Source of the DNA: Vibrio algarum
GTDB lineage: Bacteria; Pseudomonadota; Gammaproteobacteria; Enterobacterales; Vibrionaceae
Direction: 5' to 3'
DNA length: 64,000 nt
Assembly (NCBI RefSeq): GCF_028204155.1
Contig: NZ_JAQLOI010000001.1
Location: forward strand, 3,162,001-3,226,000
Part shown: one piece after another, positions 55,854 through 63,827 of the stretch
How the letters are laid out: every line of letters starts with the position of its first letter
Numbering within the stretch: the stretch's first letter is position 1
Translations under genes and position numbers: made by a program
The notes under the pieces: model-generated
Database searches by the model: none
Told to the model about the DNA's origin: nothing
Seen by the model: only the letters and a program-made list of their open reading frames with translations

Positions 55854-56317
55854 TAAAAACAAAAATCACCGCGTTATTAGATCAAGAAGGGGTGGCATAT
55901 CGTGTGCTACCTCATTCATCTCCAAGCACATCAATCGTTGAAACAGCGGCACAGAGAGGTATACCTACATCTAAAATGGTCAAATCCATACTTTTACGAG
56001 ATATGGATGATAATTACATCATCGCTTGCGTCCCTGGTAATAAACCCGTTGATCCTAAAAAAATCCGAGCCTTTTTAAAGTGCCGACGCATAACATGTGT
56101 ATCGCTCAACGAGGTAGAAGCAGTAACCGGATATCAAGTTGGGACTATTTCTCCACTCCTATTAAAGTTCCCCATACCTATTTTCTTCGATAGTAGCTTG
56201 TTAGATATGCAAGAAATCACGATTAGTAGTGGTTGTAATATGGCAGGCATAGCGCTCAACATTCACGATTTAATTTCACTTTGCCTCCCTCAAATCACCG
56301 ATATTATTAGAGATTAA
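55850..56317 (+). CDS. YbaK/EbsC-type aminoacyl-tRNA deacylase
   Basis: A 155-residue protein of the YbaK/ProX editing-domain superfamily, which hydrolyses mischarged tRNAs such as Cys- or Ala-tRNA(Pro). Supporting segments are TKITALLDQEGVAYRVLPHS at the N terminus (in the family pattern), MVKSILLRDMDDNYIIACVPG with the conserved lysine, and FDSSLLDMQEITISSGCNMAGIAL near the C terminus, which corresponds to the substrate-pocket GG/GS region. It is translationally coupled to ygfZ. The exact tRNA specificity cannot be read from sequence. Confidence 0.88.
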   Translation: MIKTKITALLDQEGVAYRVLPHSSPSTSIVETAAQRGIPTSKMVKSILLRDMDDNYIIACVPGNKPVDPKKIRAFLKCRRITCVSLNEVEAVTGYQVGTISPLLLKFPIPIFFDSSLLDMQEITISSGCNMAGIALNIHDLISLCLPQITDIIRD

Positions 56318-56432
56318 CTTTATCAAAGTTGAGAATTACTGTAACAGCAGACAAAAATATTGGAACAGATGCACAATAATCCAACCTCAAGCATGCATTT
56401 TTATTCAAATATAAAAGCATTACTATTCATTT

Positions 56433-56585
56433 GGAGTTATCTCCTATATGCTCTCTCACCCTGTTTTTATACTCCATTAACATCTAAAAACAGGCAAAGT
56501 GAATCCACTGATTGAGTCAGTAATATCCACTTTTGTGTAATGCATCTGTGACTATTCGCCCGCCACTTTTGGCGGGCTTTTTTTT
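56433..56585 (+). ncRNA. Candidate structured small RNA or 3'UTR-derived RNA
   Basis: Four consecutive hairpins on the plus strand: GGAG/CTCC (56433-56444), a perfect 10-bp stem CCTGTTTTTA/TAAAAACAGG (56460-56469 with 56485-56494), a two-part stem AAAGTG/CACTTT enclosing ACTGA/TCAGT (56496-56533), and the terminator stem. TATAAA at 56410-56415 could be a -10 box, with no clear -35. No protein frame fits. It could be an independent sRNA or be cut from the 3' end of the ygfZ operon transcript. I do not recognise a known family. Confidence 0.45.
56558..56585 (+). terminator. Strong intrinsic terminator
   Basis: GCCCGCC (56558-56564) and GGCGGGC (56571-56577) form a GC-rich 7-bp stem followed by eight T. 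It lies 240 bases after the last coding stop, too far to be a simple operon end. Confidence 0.92.
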
Positions 56586-56848
56586 GCCCAATAGATCACT
56601 CTCTTAATACAAAAAATTAAAAATGGTCTATCCTTTTAATGTATCTATTGTCGATTGTACAAAGTTTCATCGATAGTGGTTTTTGAGTATTTAATCAATT
56701 GCTAATTAATAATTACATTTGAGGTGCATATCACATCCAGATAGAGATAACTCTTCAATTTTGATGAAATCAGCACAAAAATCCAAATTGCTGTTTATTG
56801 TAACGAGATTCCACCGAATCAGTCACAATACTTTCACGTACCGAAAGG

Positions 56849-56854
56849 TATAAT
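56849..56854 (+). promoter_or_regulatory. Possible -10 element of the ytfK-like gene
   Basis: A perfect TATAAT preceded by AGG, 32 bases upstream of the ATG. Short repeated CGTACSG elements flank it at 56837-56843 and 56861-56867, which might be an operator. The -35 is not clear. Confidence 0.4.
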
Positions 56855-56885
56855 TCGCATCGTACGGTATATAAAAGGATAAGAC

Positions 56886-57092
56886 ATGAGGCTGTTTAAG
56901 CGCTATGCTCCAAGTATGATAGCTAAGCATATAAGTAGACTTTTTAAAGGAAGAATATACATATACGGAATAGGTAAATTTGAATTTGATAATGGGAAGT
57001 TAATCATCCCAGAAAAAGCAGAAAGGCGTCATTTCAAAACGGTTAAAGAGGTCAATCAAGAGATAATGAGACTTCGTTGTGCATACGCATAA
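56886..57092 (+). CDS. ytfK: YtfK-like protein (DUF1107)
   Basis: A 68-residue basic protein with the same length and pattern as E. coli YtfK: it shares the N-terminal FKRYAP with (I/V)AK, LF+GR(I/L)YI, the G-x-FEFD-GK(I/L)(L/I)IP core and a C-terminal EVN-(E/Q)-MRLR helix, recalled from the family. In E. coli YtfK binds SpoT and favours (p)ppGpp build-up in phosphate or fatty-acid starvation; the same role here is inferred. AAGGAT precedes the ATG and a perfect bidirectional terminator follows. It is monocistronic. Confidence 0.88.
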   Translation: MRLFKRYAPSMIAKHISRLFKGRIYIYGIGKFEFDNGKLIIPEKAERRHFKTVKEVNQEIMRLRCAYA

Positions 57093-57127
57093 TTATTTAG
57101 ATAACACTGACGAATAAAACAATACAT

Positions 57128-57165
57128 AAACTAAAAAGGTTGGCAATTGCCAACCTTTTTAGTTT
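57128..57165. terminator. Bidirectional terminator between ytfK and ubiI
   Basis: A perfect 38-base palindrome centred at 57146/57147: AAACTAAAAAGGTTGGCAA followed by its reverse complement. A and T runs on both sides let it work for both convergent genes. Confidence 0.93.
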
Positions 57166-57174
57166 TCAGTTCAA

Positions 57175-58416
57175 TTAGTTATCAACATTTGAGCAACTAA
57201 AGTAATGCTCTCGCATCGCTAATTCCGGCAGATTTCCTTTTAAACCTAGAGCTCGTTTCATTACTTCATCTTTTGCTCCCGGCAATCGACTAGCGAGCGT
57301 CATACCAATACCTCGAATAAGTTTTTTGGCAGGGTTATTTCCTTCAAACAGATCCTTAAACCCTTGCATAGCTGCAATGACTTTTGCAGCTTCGGCTTTA
57401 CGCCAACGCTCATACGTACGTAAATTACTGCGTTTACCAATATCTTCTCCAGTGTTCCATAACCGAATGACTTCTTGTGCAAGACTGGCTGCATCTAATA
57501 ATCCTAAATTAACACCCTGTCCTGCTAGTGGGTGGATCGTATGTGCAGCATCTCCAACTAATGCAATTCTGTCTAAGGCAAAATCTCTGGCATATCTCAT
57601 TTTTAACGGGAACGCTTGCCTCTCACCGATCAGTTTGCACTTACCTAATCTCATATCAAACTCTGCGCTTAGCTGTTTATTAAATTCGTCTTCAGACATA
57701 GAAAGCAGCTGACTGGCTCTATTCGGCTCAGTTGACCATACAATAGAGCTTAGGTTCTCATCAGATAAAGGAAGAAAAGCCAGTGGACCTAGTGGAGTAA
57801 ATACCTGTCTTGCTACCTTTTCATGGCTTTCGACAGTCTGAATATTAGCAACCAAAGCACTGTGCCCATAATCCCAATGAGTCAGCGGGATATCAGCTTG
57901 CTGTCGAACCCAAGAGTTCGCACCATCAGCACCAACAACTAATTTGGTAGTTAAAGATTGGCCTGTATCAAGCGTCAACCACGCTTCACTTTCCCCTATA
58001 GCAAGCGTATTACATTTAGCAGGCATGAAGAGAGATACATTTTCTTGGGCTACAATTTTCTCAAGCAGAGCAAGCTGGATGACTCTATTCTCTACAATAT
58101 GACCTAAATTGGGCTGGCCAAGATATGTTGAATTAAATTCTATACGCGCAAAACTATCTTGCTCCCAGACTTCCATAGCACTATACGGTGACGCTCTTCT
58201 CTGCTCTATTCCAGACCAAGCACCAACATTTTTTAATATCTGCTCACTTGCTCGACTTAAAGCGGAAACTCGGACGTCTGCCAATTCACTTAGCTCTTTT
58301 TCCGGTTCATAGCCTTCTATTACCGCTATACGTAAATCCGCATCTTTAAGGGCTGCCGCTAACGTAAGCCCCACCATTCCACCGCCAATTATCGTAATAT
58401 CAAAACTTTGCATCAT
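57175..58416 (-). CDS. ubiI: 2-octaprenylphenol hydroxylase UbiI
   Basis: FAD monooxygenase (formerly VisC) that hydroxylates the ubiquinone precursor ring at C5, using oxygen. 412-413 residues. The Rossmann motif DITIIGGGMVGLTLAAAL is near residues 5-22, the middle motif VVGADGANSWVRQ near 163-175, and the second FAD motif RIALVGDAAHTIHPLAGQGVNLGLLDA (in parts GDAAHTIHPLAGQG) near 287-300. Two adjacent ATGs are possible. It lies 3 bases after ubiH; both take part in aerobic ubiquinone synthesis. Confidence 0.93.
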   Translation of the reverse strand: MMQSFDITIIGGGMVGLTLAAALKDADLRIAVIEGYEPEKELSELADVRVSALSRASEQILKNVGAWSGIEQRRASPYSAMEVWEQDSFARIEFNSTYLGQPNLGHIVENRVIQLALLEKIVAQENVSLFMPAKCNTLAIGESEAWLTLDTGQSLTTKLVVGADGANSWVRQQADIPLTHWDYGHSALVANIQTVESHEKVARQVFTPLGPLAFLPLSDENLSSIVWSTEPNRASQLLSMSEDEFNKQLSAEFDMRLGKCKLIGERQAFPLKMRYARDFALDRIALVGDAAHTIHPLAGQGVNLGLLDAASLAQEVIRLWNTGEDIGKRSNLRTYERWRKAEAAKVIAAMQGFKDLFEGNNPAKKLIRGIGMTLASRLPGAKDEVMKRALGLKGNLPELAMREHYFSCSNVDN

Positions 58417-58419
58417 AAT

Positions 58420-59595
58420 TTATCTTTTCACCAAGCCCATTGTTCTTCTTAACAACGGTGATTTGAATAAAGGAATATTGTCCATAGTCATAAGTGCAAG
58501 GTTTCGCCCTATGCGTAAAGAGAGCCAATCATTAGAAAAAACACTTACCATACCAGCAATTAAACTTATCGTTTGAGTACGATCATGCTCTCGACATTCT
58601 CGGTATTGACTCAATACCGAATAGTCTCCAACATCTTTTTTTCCCGTAATACAATCAACTAGACTCGCGATATCTCGAATTCCAAGGTTAAACCCTTGGC
58701 CAGCAATAGGATGCAACAACTGAGCGGCATTGCCTACGGTAGCAAATCGATGAGAAACAACCTGATCTTTCTGCTTTAAAACTAAGGGATAACTAGCTGC
58801 CGTACCAACCTTAGTAATTTTACCCAGCCGCCACCCAAACGCGTGTTGTAACTGAGCAATAAATGTTTCTTCTGGTAACCTAACCACCTTTTCAGCTTCT
58901 GTAGGCTCTAAACACCATACAACTGACATTCTATTTTTAGACATAGGTAATAATGCTAGAGGTCCACTTGTTGTAAAACGTTCAAACGCTCTACCATTAT
59001 GTTTTTCGGATACTTCTACGTTTGCAATAACAGCCGTTTGATTGAAGTCCAGCTCACTATTACTATGGCCTAAACTATGGCTGCATATCGAATCTGCGCC
59101 ATCAGCTGCAACCAAAAGTTTGCATCTCAATTCGTTGCCACTACCGAGTTTAATTAAGTTACTTTCAATATCTCTTGAAATTGATGCTACTGAATCTGGA
59201 CAAAAATAATCTATATTGCCTGATTGTGAGATAAGCTGACTGTAAAGAGACCCGACAGCTGCTAACTCAACAACATAACCTAATGCAGCAACATTTTCTT
59301 CATTCTTGTCTATTTCAGTCATTCCTGCATGGCCGCGATCAGATACATGAATGTGATTGATTGCGGTAGTCAAAGGTTCAATTTTAGACCAAAGCTTAAA
59401 CTGCTCTAAAATTAATTTAGTACCGTACGACAAGGCGATAGATCGTGAATCAAACCCCGGATGATTATCTTTATCCACCCTAAAAGGCTCAACAACCGCA
59501 ATGGAAAGTGCACCATTAGATGCTTGGCTTAAAGCCAGAGCTAAAGTTGCCCCTGCCATTGCTCCACCAGCTATTGCAATATCGTAAGTTTTCAT
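58420..59595 (-). CDS. ubiH: 2-octaprenyl-6-methoxyphenyl hydroxylase UbiH
   Basis: FAD monooxygenase that adds the C1 hydroxyl of the ubiquinone ring. 391 residues, homologous to UbiI. Rossmann motif DIAIAGGAMAGATLALAL near residues 4-21, VAADGADSICS near 160-170, and the FAD motif FATVGNAAQLLHPIAGQGFNLG near 285-306. Here the motif reads GNAAQ where GDAAH is usual in the family, a variation typical of UbiH. It lies between ygfB and ubiI, as in E. coli. Confidence 0.92.
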   Translation of the reverse strand: MKTYDIAIAGGAMAGATLALALSQASNGALSIAVVEPFRVDKDNHPGFDSRSIALSYGTKLILEQFKLWSKIEPLTTAINHIHVSDRGHAGMTEIDKNEENVAALGYVVELAAVGSLYSQLISQSGNIDYFCPDSVASISRDIESNLIKLGSGNELRCKLLVAADGADSICSHSLGHSNSELDFNQTAVIANVEVSEKHNGRAFERFTTSGPLALLPMSKNRMSVVWCLEPTEAEKVVRLPEETFIAQLQHAFGWRLGKITKVGTAASYPLVLKQKDQVVSHRFATVGNAAQLLHPIAGQGFNLGIRDIASLVDCITGKKDVGDYSVLSQYRECREHDRTQTISLIAGMVSVFSNDWLSLRIGRNLALMTMDNIPLFKSPLLRRTMGLVKR

Positions 59596-59609
59596 TTCGT
59601 TATTTCACC

Positions 59610-60182
59610 TTAGTGAATCGTTGGAGCTGTTTTTTCTTGAAGTGGCTTTTTACCAAACTCTGCATGGATAATGAGTACACATGCCTTCACATGTTCAATA
59701 ACCTGCTCTAATATGTCCGCTTGTTCTTGTAAATCGTCATCTTCATCTATACCTAGCTTACTAATTTCTTCTAGGTCAGTCAGGGCTTCTTTGACATCTC
59801 TAGATGCACCTTTCAATGCAACATTGACTAAACCAAGGCCTGAAATAAAGTGATTAACCCATTCAGACAAAGCATCTGCCATTTCCATTAAGTCAGCGTC
59901 ATCATCAGGTAGTAACATAAACAGATCCATCCCTGTACCGGTTAACTCATCTATACTTACCGATAAAACAGACTCTGCATACTTTAAAGCCTTGTCTGGC
60001 CACCCCATCCCATCATTCGTATAATCAAAAATCAGTGGTTGCCAACTTTTGTCTGAGATAGACAACCCACCACTAAGCATACCGACTAATAATCCATGTA
60101 ATTCTGCTGGAGTGACAGAAAGTTTAGAAGACTGAAGTCCTAATGCTATAGTTACGTAGTCTGGAAGAGTTGTTTTGCTCAT
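59610..60182 (-). CDS. ygfB: UPF0149 family protein YgfB
   Basis: A 190-residue acidic cytoplasmic protein of UPF0149, of unknown biochemical function. The family pattern includes LGLQSSKLSVTPAELHGLLVGMLSGG near the N terminus and WVNHFISGLGL near residues 108-118, where the Cys/Trp-rich signature of the family lies. It is upstream of ubiH, 14 bases away, and divergent from zapA, which is the conserved gammaproteobacterial order. In Pseudomonas the homologue represses ampDh3; a role here cannot be assigned. Confidence 0.93.
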   Translation of the reverse strand: MSKTTLPDYVTIALGLQSSKLSVTPAELHGLLVGMLSGGLSISDKSWQPLIFDYTNDGMGWPDKALKYAESVLSVSIDELTGTGMDLFMLLPDDDADLMEMADALSEWVNHFISGLGLVNVALKGASRDVKEALTDLEEISKLGIDEDDDLQEQADILEQVIEHVKACVLIIHAEFGKKPLQEKTAPTIH

Positions 60183-60380
60183 GGTTGCTCACATTGTTTA
60201 GTAAAGGTAACGTATTCTAACATTTCCACATGTTAGCGAAAACTGAAAGAAAAATTGATTACCTTTTGGACATATTGGGGATTTACTGTGTAGTTACATC
60301 GCCATTTTGCTAGTAATAACGTGAAATACTTGAATCTTCACAAGGCATTTTCTATAGTGCTTGCTCTGTGGCAGCACAAA

Positions 60381-60424
60381 TATATACCCAAGTAATTTTA
60401 GAATGCAGGTTATTTGGGTATATA
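60381..60424. repeat. Near-perfect inverted repeat upstream of zapA
   Basis: TATATACCCAAGTAA (60381-60395) is inverted, with one mismatch, as TTATTTGGGTATATA (60410-60424), 14 bases apart. It lies just before the zapA start. The motif ATACCCAAGTAA resembles short dispersed repeats I have seen in vibrio genomes, but I cannot search for copies here. It could be an operator or a miniature repeat. Confidence 0.5.
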
Positions 60425-60445
60425 CGTGATAAGAGTTCATTCACT

Positions 60446-60742
60446 ATGAGTAATCATGCGGTTGAAATTGAGATATTAGGTAAACTGACTCGGGTCAATT
60501 GTCCACCAGGTCAGGAAGAGTCTTTGCGTCAAGCTGCGTTAGACTTGGATAATCGACTAAAAGAGATGAATGAGCGAACTAAAGTATCTAATACAGAAAA
60601 ATTGCTCACTATCGCTGCGCTCAATGTTTGCTATGAATTACAACAAATAAAGAGCGAAAAGAACAACAATCAAGATCAAATATCAAAGCGTATAGAACAA
60701 CTTAGTGCTTCATTGGATGAGGCACTTAACTTACCGAAGTGA
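60446..60742 (+). CDS. zapA: Cell division protein ZapA
   Basis: Small cytoplasmic protein that crosslinks FtsZ filaments in the division ring and recruits ZapB. With the ATG at 60446 (MSNHAVEIEILGK) it has 98 residues. The globular N-terminal part holds KLTRVNCPPGQEESLRQAALDLDNR and the C-terminal part is a coiled coil from about 60 onward. A longer in-frame ATG at 60368 would add 26 residues that include the inverted repeat and have no family match, so it is rejected. Upstream of 6S RNA, as in E. coli. Confidence 0.94.
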   Translation: MSNHAVEIEILGKLTRVNCPPGQEESLRQAALDLDNRLKEMNERTKVSNTEKLLTIAALNVCYELQQIKSEKNNNQDQISKRIEQLSASLDEALNLPK

Positions 60743-60784
60743 TTTTTCACTCGGATAAGTGTTTAGCTAGGATTGCTGTAACCT

Positions 60785-60972
60785 AATTTACCCTGGGGTG
60801 TTTGTCAGCAGGATTTAAGTCCCTGAGCCGATAAGCAATACCCAAGGGTTAGTACTTGATTACTATTGAGCAAGCTCGGCTCGTATCGAGAAGCCTACGG
60901 TAGTCATTGCTGATCCGCCTTGAACCAGCTGGTTCAAGGGCCATTAATCCTCAACGGCACTCTGGGGTATCC
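60785..60972 (+). ncRNA. ssrS: 6S RNA
   Basis: About 185 bases that mimic an open promoter and bind sigma-70 RNA polymerase in stationary phase. The ends pair as in 6S RNA: UACCCUGGGGUG at about 60789-60800 pairs, with G-U pairs, with the 3' segment CACUCUGGGGUA (60959-60970). Conserved blocks shared with E. coli are CCCTGAGCCGATA near 60834, GAGCAAGCTCGG with CGAGAAGCC near 60867-60892, and CCTTGAACCAGCTGGTTCAAGGG near 60918 (in parts CCTTGAACC / GGTTCAAGGG). Location between zapA and fau is the classic one. Ends are approximate to a few bases. Confidence 0.95.
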
Positions 60973-60974
60973 TT

Positions 60975-61580
60975 ATGCAAGACAAACGTATAACAATACG
61001 AAATGATATCAGACAAAAAAGAAACAACCTTTCTTCCCTTGAACAAACGTTAGCGGCAGCCGATACGCTGTCAAAAATAAAGCACCTGACTCCACTTCAA
61101 GAAGCACAAAATATAGCCCTTTATCTTTCGGTCGATGGTGAACTAGACACCACCCCAATCATTGAATATCTCTGGCAAGAAGGCAAAAACGTTTACTTAC
61201 CAGTGTTACATCCTTTTTCCAAAGGACATCTGCTTTTTCTACGTTATGATAAAGACACACCAATGATCGAGAACAAGTTCAATATAAAAGAACCGAAACT
61301 CGACCAAACAAAACTACTTCCTATTGCCAAACTGGATATCATATTTACACCACTAGTTGCTTTCGACGAAACGGGAAATAGGTTAGGGATGGGAGGTGGT
61401 TATTACGACAGAAGCTTAGAAAAATGGTTTAAAACAGGTCAAGGCGCAGTCCCAATTGGCATTGCACACGAATGTCAGAAAGTTGATAGATTACCGCATC
61501 AAAGTTGGGATATCCCCTTACCAATAATAATTACACCACGTAAAGTTTGGCAATGGTCACTCGCTTCATTGGGAAATTAA
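60975..61580 (+). CDS. fau: 5-formyltetrahydrofolate cyclo-ligase
   Basis: Converts 5-formyl-THF to 5,10-methenyl-THF with ATP, clearing an inhibitory folate (YgfA in E. coli). 201 residues. The N-terminal KRITIRNDIRQKRNNLS holds the basic ATP-binding segment, and the signature GNRLGMGGGYYDRSLEKW near residues 136-153 is diagnostic. Its start codon lies 3 bases after the presumed 6S RNA 3' end, so the two are probably made from one transcript. In E. coli the pair is linked to persister formation; not testable here. Confidence 0.95.
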   Translation: MQDKRITIRNDIRQKRNNLSSLEQTLAAADTLSKIKHLTPLQEAQNIALYLSVDGELDTTPIIEYLWQEGKNVYLPVLHPFSKGHLLFLRYDKDTPMIENKFNIKEPKLDQTKLLPIAKLDIIFTPLVAFDETGNRLGMGGGYYDRSLEKWFKTGQGAVPIGIAHECQKVDRLPHQSWDIPLPIIITPRKVWQWSLASLGN

Positions 61581-61659
61581 TCAATTAATCGCTATAATCC
61601 GCACGCATTATAAAGACTATCATACCCTAATTATTTAATTATACGTTCTGGAGAACATC

Positions 61660-62316
61660 ATGACACAAGATGAAATGAAGAAGGAAGCTGGCTGGGCGGC
61701 GCTTAAATATGTTGAAGCAGGAAGCATTGTTGGTGTTGGTACAGGCTCAACGGTAAAGCACTTCATTGACGCACTTGGAACAATGAAAGATGACATCAAA
61801 GGGGCCGTATCAAGCTCGGTAGATTCAACAGAGAAGCTAAAAGCTTTGGGTATCGAAGTATTTGACTGTAATGAAGTAGACAAACTAGATGTCTATGTTG
61901 ATGGTGCCGACGAGATTAATCCAGCGAAAGAAATGATCAAAGGTGGTGGCGCAGCACTCACTCGAGAAAAAATTGTTGCTGCTATCTCAGAAAAATTCAT
62001 CTGCATTGTAGATGGTACTAAAGCGGTTGATGTGATGGGTGAGTTTCCATTACCTGTAGAAGTGATCCCAATGGCTCGCTCATATGTTGGCCGTGAACTG
62101 GTTAAATTAGGTGGTGACCCGGCTTACCGTGAAGGTGTCACAACGGACAATGGCAATATTATTATTGACGTCTATGGTTTAAAAATCACTAATCCAAAAC
62201 AACTTGAAGATCAAATTAATTCATTGGCCGGTGTTGTCACTGTTGGTCTTTTCGCTCATCGTGGTGCCGATGTCGTCATTACTGGTACACCTAATGGTGC
62301 AAAAATCGAAGAGTAA
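61660..62316 (+). CDS. rpiA: Ribose-5-phosphate isomerase A
   Basis: Interconverts ribose 5-phosphate and ribulose 5-phosphate in the pentose phosphate pathway. 218 residues. Motifs: VGVGTGSTVKHFIDAL near residues 24-39, DVYVDGADEINPAKEMIKGGGAALTREKI near 79-107 and the C-terminal HRGADVVITGTPNG. A GGAG ribosome site precedes the ATG and a terminator follows. Upstream of serA, as in E. coli but here on the same strand. Confidence 0.98.
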   Translation: MTQDEMKKEAGWAALKYVEAGSIVGVGTGSTVKHFIDALGTMKDDIKGAVSSSVDSTEKLKALGIEVFDCNEVDKLDVYVDGADEINPAKEMIKGGGAALTREKIVAAISEKFICIVDGTKAVDVMGEFPLPVEVIPMARSYVGRELVKLGGDPAYREGVTTDNGNIIIDVYGLKITNPKQLEDQINSLAGVVTVGLFAHRGADVVITGTPNGAKIEE

Positions 62317-62343
62317 ATCTTAAGTTTTCCGTAACTTGACTAC

Positions 62344-62370
62344 AAACGGTGCATTTATGCACCGTTTTTT
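62344..62370 (+). terminator. Intrinsic terminator after rpiA
   Basis: AAACGGTGCA (62344-62353) and TGCACCGTTT (62358-62367) form a perfect 10-bp stem with a 4-base loop and a T6 run. It separates rpiA from serA. Confidence 0.92.
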
Positions 62371-62534
62371 ATTATTTATTCCGTAATATTCTTACCCTTT
62401 TGCCAGTTTTTTTGATAATTTAGTAGTCAGAAAATGTACAGAAATATCATTTGGCGATTACGCCAGACAAGGTTTATACATTAATTACTATAATTTGTGC
62501 CGACGAAAACACCCCATTTTAAGGACGAGAATAA

Positions 62535-63764
62535 ATGGCTAAAGTATCACTGGAAAAAGATAAGATTAAAATTCTATTATTAGAAGGATTACACCCTTCA
62601 ACAGTAGAGGTTTTGGAATCTGCTGGTTATACCAATATTGAATACCACAAAGGCTCTCTATCTGATAAAGAGTTACTAGAAGCCGTAAAAGATGTGCACT
62701 TTATTGGAATTCGCTCCCGAACCAACTTATCTGAAGAAGTATTCCAAGCAGCTAATAAGTTAGTTGCTGTTGGTTGTTTCTGCATCGGGACAAACCAAGT
62801 AAACTTGAAATCAGCGGCAAAACGTGGGATTCCAGTTTTTAATGCCCCATTCTCCAATACGCGCAGTGTGGCAGAGTTAGTATTAGGCCAAATTTTACTT
62901 ATGCTCCGTGGCATCCCAGAGAAAAATGCATTAGCACACAGAGGGATATGGAAAAAATCAGCAGATGGTTCATACGAAGCTCGCGGTAAAAGACTCGGTA
63001 TAATAGGTTATGGCCATATTGGTACTCAACTCGGTATTATTGCTGAAAACTTAGGTATGCGCGTTTATTTCTACGATATAGAAAACAAATTATCTTTGGG
63101 TAACGCCACTCAAATTCATACCATGGCTGAGTTACTTAATAAGTGTGACGTCATTTCACTTCACGTACCTGAAACTGATGGTACAAAGAACATGATGGGT
63201 GCAGAAGAGTTTTCACTAATGAAACCGGGGGCTATTTTTATTAACGCGGCTCGCGGAACAGTTGTTGATATTCCAGCGTTGTGTGGGGCTCTTGAATCAG
63301 GTCACCTTGGTGGCGCTGCTGTTGATGTATTCCCAACGGAACCAAAAACAAATGCAGACCCATTTGAATCTCCATTAATGAAATTCGATAACGTTATTTT
63401 AACGCCACATGTAGGTGGTTCCACTCAAGAAGCACAAGAAAACATAGGTATTGAAGTTGCTGGCAAACTCGCTAAGTATTCTGATAATGGTTCAACGCTC
63501 TCTTCAGTAAACTTCCCTGAAGTATCTTTACCTATTCATAAAAATGCTTCTAGACTGCTACATATCCACGAAAACCGTCCAGGTATTTTGACTCAAATTA
63601 ACACCATCTTCGCCGAAGAAGGGATTAACATTGCTGGTCAGTACCTTCAGACAAATGCTGAAATGGGTTATGTCGTTATTGATGTTGAAGCAAGTCGCTC
63701 GCAAGAAGCACTTGTTAAATTGAAAGAGATTGAGGGTACAATTAGAGCGCGATTGCTGCACTAA
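62535..63764 (+). CDS. serA: D-3-phosphoglycerate dehydrogenase
   Basis: NAD-dependent first enzyme of serine synthesis, feedback-inhibited by serine. 409 residues. The N-terminal catalytic part has IGIRSRTNLSEEV, the NAD-binding motif RLGIIGYGHIGTQLGIIAENLGM near 154-176, AARGTVVDIPAL and the catalytic His in NVILTPHVGGSTQEAQ near 285-300. A C-terminal ACT domain (about 338-409) begins HENRPGILTQINTIFAEEGINI. An AAGGACGAG ribosome site precedes the ATG. A perfect palindromic terminator follows. Confidence 0.98.
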   Translation: MAKVSLEKDKIKILLLEGLHPSTVEVLESAGYTNIEYHKGSLSDKELLEAVKDVHFIGIRSRTNLSEEVFQAANKLVAVGCFCIGTNQVNLKSAAKRGIPVFNAPFSNTRSVAELVLGQILLMLRGIPEKNALAHRGIWKKSADGSYEARGKRLGIIGYGHIGTQLGIIAENLGMRVYFYDIENKLSLGNATQIHTMAELLNKCDVISLHVPETDGTKNMMGAEEFSLMKPGAIFINAARGTVVDIPALCGALESGHLGGAAVDVFPTEPKTNADPFESPLMKFDNVILTPHVGGSTQEAQENIGIEVAGKLAKYSDNGSTLSSVNFPEVSLPIHKNASRLLHIHENRPGILTQINTIFAEEGINIAGQYLQTNAEMGYVVIDVEASRSQEALVKLKEIEGTIRARLLH

Positions 63765-63784
63765 TTTAATTACGCTTTCTTCCG

Positions 63785-63820
63785 TATGTAAAAGGCATCG
63801 AATTCGATGCCTTTTACATA
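63785..63820. terminator. Bidirectional terminator after serA
   Basis: A perfect 36-base palindrome: TATGTAAAAGGCATCGAA followed by its reverse complement. T- and A-rich arms allow termination of serA and of the convergent gene at the window end. Confidence 0.92.
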
Positions 63821-63827
63821 TTTGAAA

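Larger units (their letters stand above)
56318..56885. other. Intergenic region with a structured element and the ytfK leader
   Basis: 568 bases without a credible protein gene. The left part (about 56430-56585) folds into successive hairpins ending in a terminator, listed separately. The right part (56600-56885) is AT-rich and contains the ytfK promoter, including TATAAT at 56849-56854 preceded by AGG. Confidence 0.5.

Noticed and set aside
60368..60445. 26-residue N-terminal extension of ZapA
   Set aside because: It runs through an inverted repeat and matches nothing in ZapA; the internal ATG fits the family.
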